Below the pieces are notes generated by a model, which made no database searches, had not been told where the DNA came from, and saw only the letters and a list, made by a program, of their open reading frames with translations. From the NCBI GenBank assembly GCA_002473085.1, contig DKTP01000052.1:1-24636 (forward strand): a stretch of DNA of 24,636 bases. Reading direction: 5' to 3'. Shown here piece by piece: positions 21,460 to 24,636 of the stretch. How positions within the stretch are numbered: position 1 is the stretch's first letter; the number at the start of each line of letters is the position of its first letter. Source of the DNA: Anaerolineales bacterium UBA7227. Its GTDB lineage: Bacteria > Chloroflexota > Anaerolineae > Anaerolineales > Villigracilaceae. Position numbers and translations under genes: made by a program.

Positions 21460-22407
21460 ATGACCCTGCCCGCCTCATCCAGCCTTAAAGAAAACCTGGC
21501 CGCCGCCTTTGGACGCGCCGCCGCCGAGGAGTGGATCGCCAGCCTGCCGCGCCTCCTGGCTGGGGCCGCCGCGCGCTGGGACCTCCGGCTGGGCGCGCCC
21601 GTGGACGGGCTCTCCTACAATTACGTCTGTTCCGCCCGCCGACCCGCCGCGGACGGCCGCGAAAGCGAAGTCATCCTGAAGATCGGCATCCCCAACCGCG
21701 AACTCGCCAGCGAGATCGAATGTCTCAAAGCCTGGGGCAGAATGGCCGACTGCCCGGCAGTCCGCCTCCTCGAGTCCGACGCCGCCAACGGCCTGCTCCT
21801 GCTCGAACGTCTCTGCCCCGGCCAGACCCTCGCCGCCGTCGCCGACGACGACCGCGCGACCAGCCTGGCCGCAGACGTGATGCCGCGCCTGTGGGTCCCC
21901 GCCTCGCAAATGGACGGGCGCTTTCCAAACAGCCGTCCGTTCATTTTGCTGAAAGACTGGTTCGCCGAGCTGCAAAACCTGCGGGCGCGCTTTGGCGGGA
22001 AGAGCGGCCCCTTCCCCGCGCGCCTCGTCGAAACCGCCGAGGCGCTCATCCGCGACCTGTTCGCCGAAGAGGAAGAGTGGCTGATCCACGGCGACTGTCA
22101 TCATTACAACATCCTTTCGCACGGGGACGAGTGGCGCGTGATCGACCCGAAGGGCGTCGTCGGGGCGCGCGAGTACGACGCCGCGCCGTTCATGCTCAAT
22201 CCCGCCTACCGGCCGCGCCCAGACATCAGGCGCGAGACCCTCCGCCGCCTCGACATCTTCTCCGAGCGCGGCGGCCTCGACCGTCGGCGGCTCTGGGCCT
22301 GGACGGTGGCGCATTCGCTCCTCTCCGCCTGGTGGGATTTGCAGGAGGACGGCACAGGCGGCGAATTCGCCATCGCGTGCGGCGAGACGTTTTTGGAACT
22401 GCGTTGA
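21460..22407 (+). CDS. Aminoglycoside phosphotransferase family protein, APH(6)/streptomycin 6-kinase-like
   Basis: A 315-aa kinase-fold protein. ATP-binding lysine is likely K74 in VILKIG. The catalytic loop is LIHGDCHHYNIL (208-219) with D212 and N217, and the metal-binding aspartate is D229 in RVIDPKGVVG, a wording typical of the APH(6) streptomycin/hydroxyurea group. LLLLERLCPGQTL (112-124) is the hinge region. Family members phosphorylate streptomycin, but many chromosomal relatives in environmental bacteria have unknown small-molecule substrates, so resistance is not implied. It is divergent from the CDF gene with only 38 bp between the start codons. A promoter -10 lies 7 nt before the ATG, and no ribosome binding site is present. 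Confidence 0.88.
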   Translation: MTLPASSSLKENLAAAFGRAAAEEWIASLPRLLAGAAARWDLRLGAPVDGLSYNYVCSARRPAADGRESEVILKIGIPNRELASEIECLKAWGRMADCPAVRLLESDAANGLLLLERLCPGQTLAAVADDDRATSLAADVMPRLWVPASQMDGRFPNSRPFILLKDWFAELQNLRARFGGKSGPFPARLVETAEALIRDLFAEEEEWLIHGDCHHYNILSHGDEWRVIDPKGVVGAREYDAAPFMLNPAYRPRPDIRRETLRRLDIFSERGGLDRRRLWAWTVAHSLLSAWWDLQEDGTGGEFAIACGETFLELR

Positions 22408-22485
22408 ACGGGACGCGGAGGCAGGCGGGGAAAGTTTCCGCGCGCCGCCCGTCTGCGTTTTCGGGACGCGGGTTTCCCGCAGTGA

Positions 22486-22491
22486 TAAAAT
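22486..22491 (+). promoter_or_regulatory. Putative -10 box of rlmB (leaderless)
   Basis: TAAAAT ending 6 nt before the ATG at 22498, preceded by a small hairpin GCGGG-TTT-CCCGC. No clear -35. Confidence 0.5.
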
Positions 22492-22497
22492 ACCGCC

Positions 22498-23232
22498 ATG
22501 AAAGAATTCATCTATTCCCGCAACGCCGTGTACGAAGTCCTGCGCGCCGGACGCAGGGATGTTTTTGAAATCCAGATCGCCGAGGGCGCGCAGGAAAAGG
22601 GCAGGGTCAGCGAGATCGTCGAACTGGCGAAACGGCGCAAGGTCAAAGTGACGCGGGCGCCGCGCGCCCGGCTGGACAAAATCCACGAGAACCATCAGGG
22701 CGTGGTCGCGGAAGCAAGCAGGTATCCCTACTCGGACGTGATCGAGATCCTCGAGCGCGCCCGTCAAAAGAACGAACCGCCCTTCATGCTGATCCTCGAT
22801 TCCCTGCAAGACCCGCAAAATTTCGGGACGCTGCTCCGCACCGCGGAGGCGGTGGGCGCGCACGGAGTCGTCATCCCGCTGGCGCGGACGGTGGAGGTGA
22901 CGCCCGCGGTCGTCAACGCGTCGTCGGGCGCGAGCGAACACCTGCTGATCGCGCAGTCGAATCTCTCGCAGGCGATGGACGCGCTCAAAGACGCGGAAAC
23001 GTGGATCGTCGGCCTCGACCAGCGCGGGGTCGGGATGGAAGCGGGGTCGCGTCACCTGCGCGGCGCGCTGGGACTCGTCGTCGGCTCGGAGGGCGAGGGT
23101 CTGCACGAGCTCACGCGCAAGAAGTGCGACATCCTGATGAGCCTGCCAATGCGCGGCGAAATCGAGTCGTTGAACGCGGCGGTGGCGGGGTCCGTCGCGC
23201 TGTATCTGGCATATCTGGCGCGGATGGGATGA
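22498..23232 (+). CDS. rlmB: 23S rRNA (guanosine-2'-O-)-methyltransferase RlmB (SpoU/TrmH family)
   Basis: A 244-aa enzyme that methylates the ribose of G2251 (E. coli number) in the 23S rRNA peptidyl-transfer region using SAM. Residues 1-~75 are the substrate-binding domain (YSRNAVYEVLRAGRRDVFEI, HQGVVAEA). The knotted SPOUT domain has motif 1 LDSLQDPQNFGTLLRTAEAV (100-119), motif 2 LVVGSEGEGL (193-202) and motif 3 LPMRGEIESLNAAVAGSVAL (216-235). Length and motifs fit RlmB; TrmH-like tRNA enzymes are an alternative. The start is fixed by FIYSRNAV, typical of the N-terminus. The GH1 gene follows after 45 nt and may be co-transcribed. Confidence 0.92.
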   Translation: MKEFIYSRNAVYEVLRAGRRDVFEIQIAEGAQEKGRVSEIVELAKRRKVKVTRAPRARLDKIHENHQGVVAEASRYPYSDVIEILERARQKNEPPFMLILDSLQDPQNFGTLLRTAEAVGAHGVVIPLARTVEVTPAVVNASSGASEHLLIAQSNLSQAMDALKDAETWIVGLDQRGVGMEAGSRHLRGALGLVVGSEGEGLHELTRKKCDILMSLPMRGEIESLNAAVAGSVALYLAYLARMG

Positions 23233-23277
23233 CCGTCCGCGCGGCATCTTAAATTCAACCAGGAGAGCATCGGCGAT

Positions 23278-24594
23278 ATGACTGCGTATCATTTTCCGAA
23301 AGGGTTTTTGTGGGGGACGGCGACGGCCGCGCACCAGGTGGAGGGGAACAACACGAACAACCAATGGTGGAAGTGGGAGCAGGAGGGACGCTGCAACGGC
23401 GCGTCCGGGCTCGCCTGCGATTGGTGGGGCGGACGCTGGCGCGAGGACTTCGACCGCGCCGCCGAGACGGGACAGAACGCGCACCGTTTCTCGGTGGAGT
23501 GGAGCCGCATCCAGCCCGCGCCCGACAGGTGGGACGAGGACGCGTTGGAAAAATACCGCGCCATGCTGCGCGGGTTGAAAGAGCGCGGCATGACTCCGCT
23601 GGTGACGCTGCATCATTTCACCGATCCGCTTTGGGTGGAGGAACGCGGCGGATGGGAGAACGAGGAGACCGCCGCGTTGTTCGCGAAGTTCGTCCGCAAG
23701 ACGGTGGAGGCGCTGAAGGAGTATTGTACGCTGTGGGTGACGATCAACGAGCCGAACGTCTACGCGTTGAGCGGATACGTTGACGGCGCGTTCCCGCCCG
23801 GCGTCAACGACTTGAAGCGCGCCATCCAGGTGGAGGCGAACATGCTGCGCGGGCATGCCGCCGCGTACCGCGTCATCCACGAGGTACAGCGCGAGGCGCG
23901 CGTGGGATACGCGCTGCATTACCGTCCGATGGTCGCGAAGTCGCGGTCGCCGCTGGACCAATGGATGCGGAACATCCGCTATTCGGGGATCAACATGGCA
24001 TTCCCGTCGGGGATCGGCGCGGGCGTGTTGAAGTCGCCGGTCGGCAATGTGTCCATCCCTGAGGCGAAGGGGACGCAGGATTTCTTCGGCCTTAATTATT
24101 ACTCGCAGGACACCATCTCGTTCAGCCTGCGGAATCGCAAGGAACTCTTCACGCATACGGGCTATCCCGAAGGCGCCGACTTCAGCGAGAATAAATTTAT
24201 CGCCAATCTCCCGGACGGTTTTTTCGACTCGCTGAAATGGGCGGCGCGGACGTATCCCAACCTGCCGATCCTCGTCACCGAAAATGGCGTGGAAGATTCC
24301 AAAGACGCGATGCGCCCGCGCTACCTGGCCCAGCACATCCACGCCATGTGGCGCGCCGTCAACTTTAACTGGCCGGTCAAGGGATATTTCCACTGGTCGC
24401 TGGTGGACAACTACGAATGGGAGCGCGGCTGGACTCAACGCTTCGGACTGTGGGCGCTCGATCCTGAGACGCAGAAGCGGACCAAACGCCCCAGCGCGGA
24501 CCTCTACGCGGCGATCTGTCGCGAGAACGGACTCTCGTCCGAGATGGTGACGCAGTATTGTCCCGAGGCATTTGACAAACTATTTCCGTCGTGA
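23278..24594 (+). CDS. Glycoside hydrolase family 1 (beta-glucosidase/beta-galactosidase)
   Basis: A 438-aa TIM-barrel enzyme that releases terminal beta-linked sugars with retention. The family start FPKGFLWGTATAAHQVEG (6-23) supplies the sugar-binding Gln20. The acid/base is E158 in TINEPNVYAL and the nucleophile is E335 in LVTENGVED. RFSVEWSRIQP (70-80), FGLNYYSQD (270-278) and GYFHWSLVDNYEWERG (369-384) are further family marks. There is no signal peptide, so it works in the cytoplasm on imported sugars. It is a little shorter than the usual ~450 aa, mainly in the middle (residues 215-265). AGGAGA lies 11 nt before the ATG. Whether it prefers glucosides, galactosides or fucosides cannot be told. 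Confidence 0.95.
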   Translation: MTAYHFPKGFLWGTATAAHQVEGNNTNNQWWKWEQEGRCNGASGLACDWWGGRWREDFDRAAETGQNAHRFSVEWSRIQPAPDRWDEDALEKYRAMLRGLKERGMTPLVTLHHFTDPLWVEERGGWENEETAALFAKFVRKTVEALKEYCTLWVTINEPNVYALSGYVDGAFPPGVNDLKRAIQVEANMLRGHAAAYRVIHEVQREARVGYALHYRPMVAKSRSPLDQWMRNIRYSGINMAFPSGIGAGVLKSPVGNVSIPEAKGTQDFFGLNYYSQDTISFSLRNRKELFTHTGYPEGADFSENKFIANLPDGFFDSLKWAARTYPNLPILVTENGVEDSKDAMRPRYLAQHIHAMWRAVNFNWPVKGYFHWSLVDNYEWERGWTQRFGLWALDPETQKRTKRPSADLYAAICRENGLSSEMVTQYCPEAFDKLFPS

Positions 24595-24618
24595 GAATCA
24601 CGAAGCGCGTAACGCAAC

Positions 24619-24636
24619 CAATCTCCAATCTCCAAT
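24619..24636. repeat. Heptamer tandem repeat at the right edge
   Basis: CCAATCT, CCAATCT and the start of a third unit, continuing out of the window. It is the same unit (reverse complement) as the one inside glyQS. Confidence 0.75.

Noticed and set aside
21475..24438. 987-aa open frame on the minus strand across the kinase, rlmB and GH1 genes
   Set aside because: It lies opposite three well-identified genes, has low-complexity Arg/His/Val-rich translation and no domain; a by-product of high GC codon bias.

Overview
The window looks like chromosome from a high-GC bacterium of the Chloroflexota, most likely class Anaerolineae. The basis is a one-chain glycyl-tRNA synthetase, a serine hydroxymethyltransferase fused to GcvT, a sigma-70 factor with a large spacer next to dnaG, Thr/Pro-rich linkers behind membrane anchors, and short 7-8 bp tandem repeats at gene borders. 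This placement is inference from gene content and style; no rRNA or phylogenetic marker was compared.

Left part (1-8280, mostly minus strand): the start of a lipoprotein gene runs off the edge. Then come the housekeeping pair dnaG-sigma70, and an operon of glyQS (alpha and beta fused) followed by two small proteins of unknown role, closed by a hairpin. A plus-strand two-gene cassette (DUF5674-like protein plus a 115-aa partner) sits between two copies of a 54-61 bp direct repeat.

Middle part (8283-14072, minus strand, partly AT-rich): an accessory or defence island. It holds an intact membrane-anchored TIR protein with an outward jelly-roll-like domain, a Doc toxin-antitoxin pair, a second pair of small genes, and a restriction-modification operon made of a broken PD-(D/E)XK-like nuclease, a frameshifted ThaI-like endonuclease and an intact DNA methyltransferase. 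Three decayed 5' fragments of a TIR gene stand in front of three of these units. In two of them the fragment ends on the same short sequence, whose stop codon is also the -10 box for the next unit. This repeating layout is the most unusual feature here.

Right part (14075-24636): central metabolism and translation genes. The SHMT-GcvT fusion and a class V aminotransferase (glyoxylate to glycine type) form a glycine/one-carbon group. Plus-strand genes follow: a zinc-finger protein, an unknown conserved protein, and tRNA-Glu(UUC). The 3' end and terminator of the tRNA are tandemly duplicated as an 87-bp unit that contains a possible acceptor/T-arm minihelix. Next are a small membrane protein with an EF-hand-like loop, a divergent pair (cation-efflux transporter and APH(6)-like kinase), rlmB, and a GH1 beta-glycosidase.

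Two genome-wide habits show up. Several genes (DUF5674-like, the CDF transporter, the APH-like kinase, rlmB) have a -10 box exactly 6-7 nt before the start codon, which predicts leaderless mRNAs. Heptamer or octamer tandem repeats occupy gene borders and have also entered glyQS in frame at two places.
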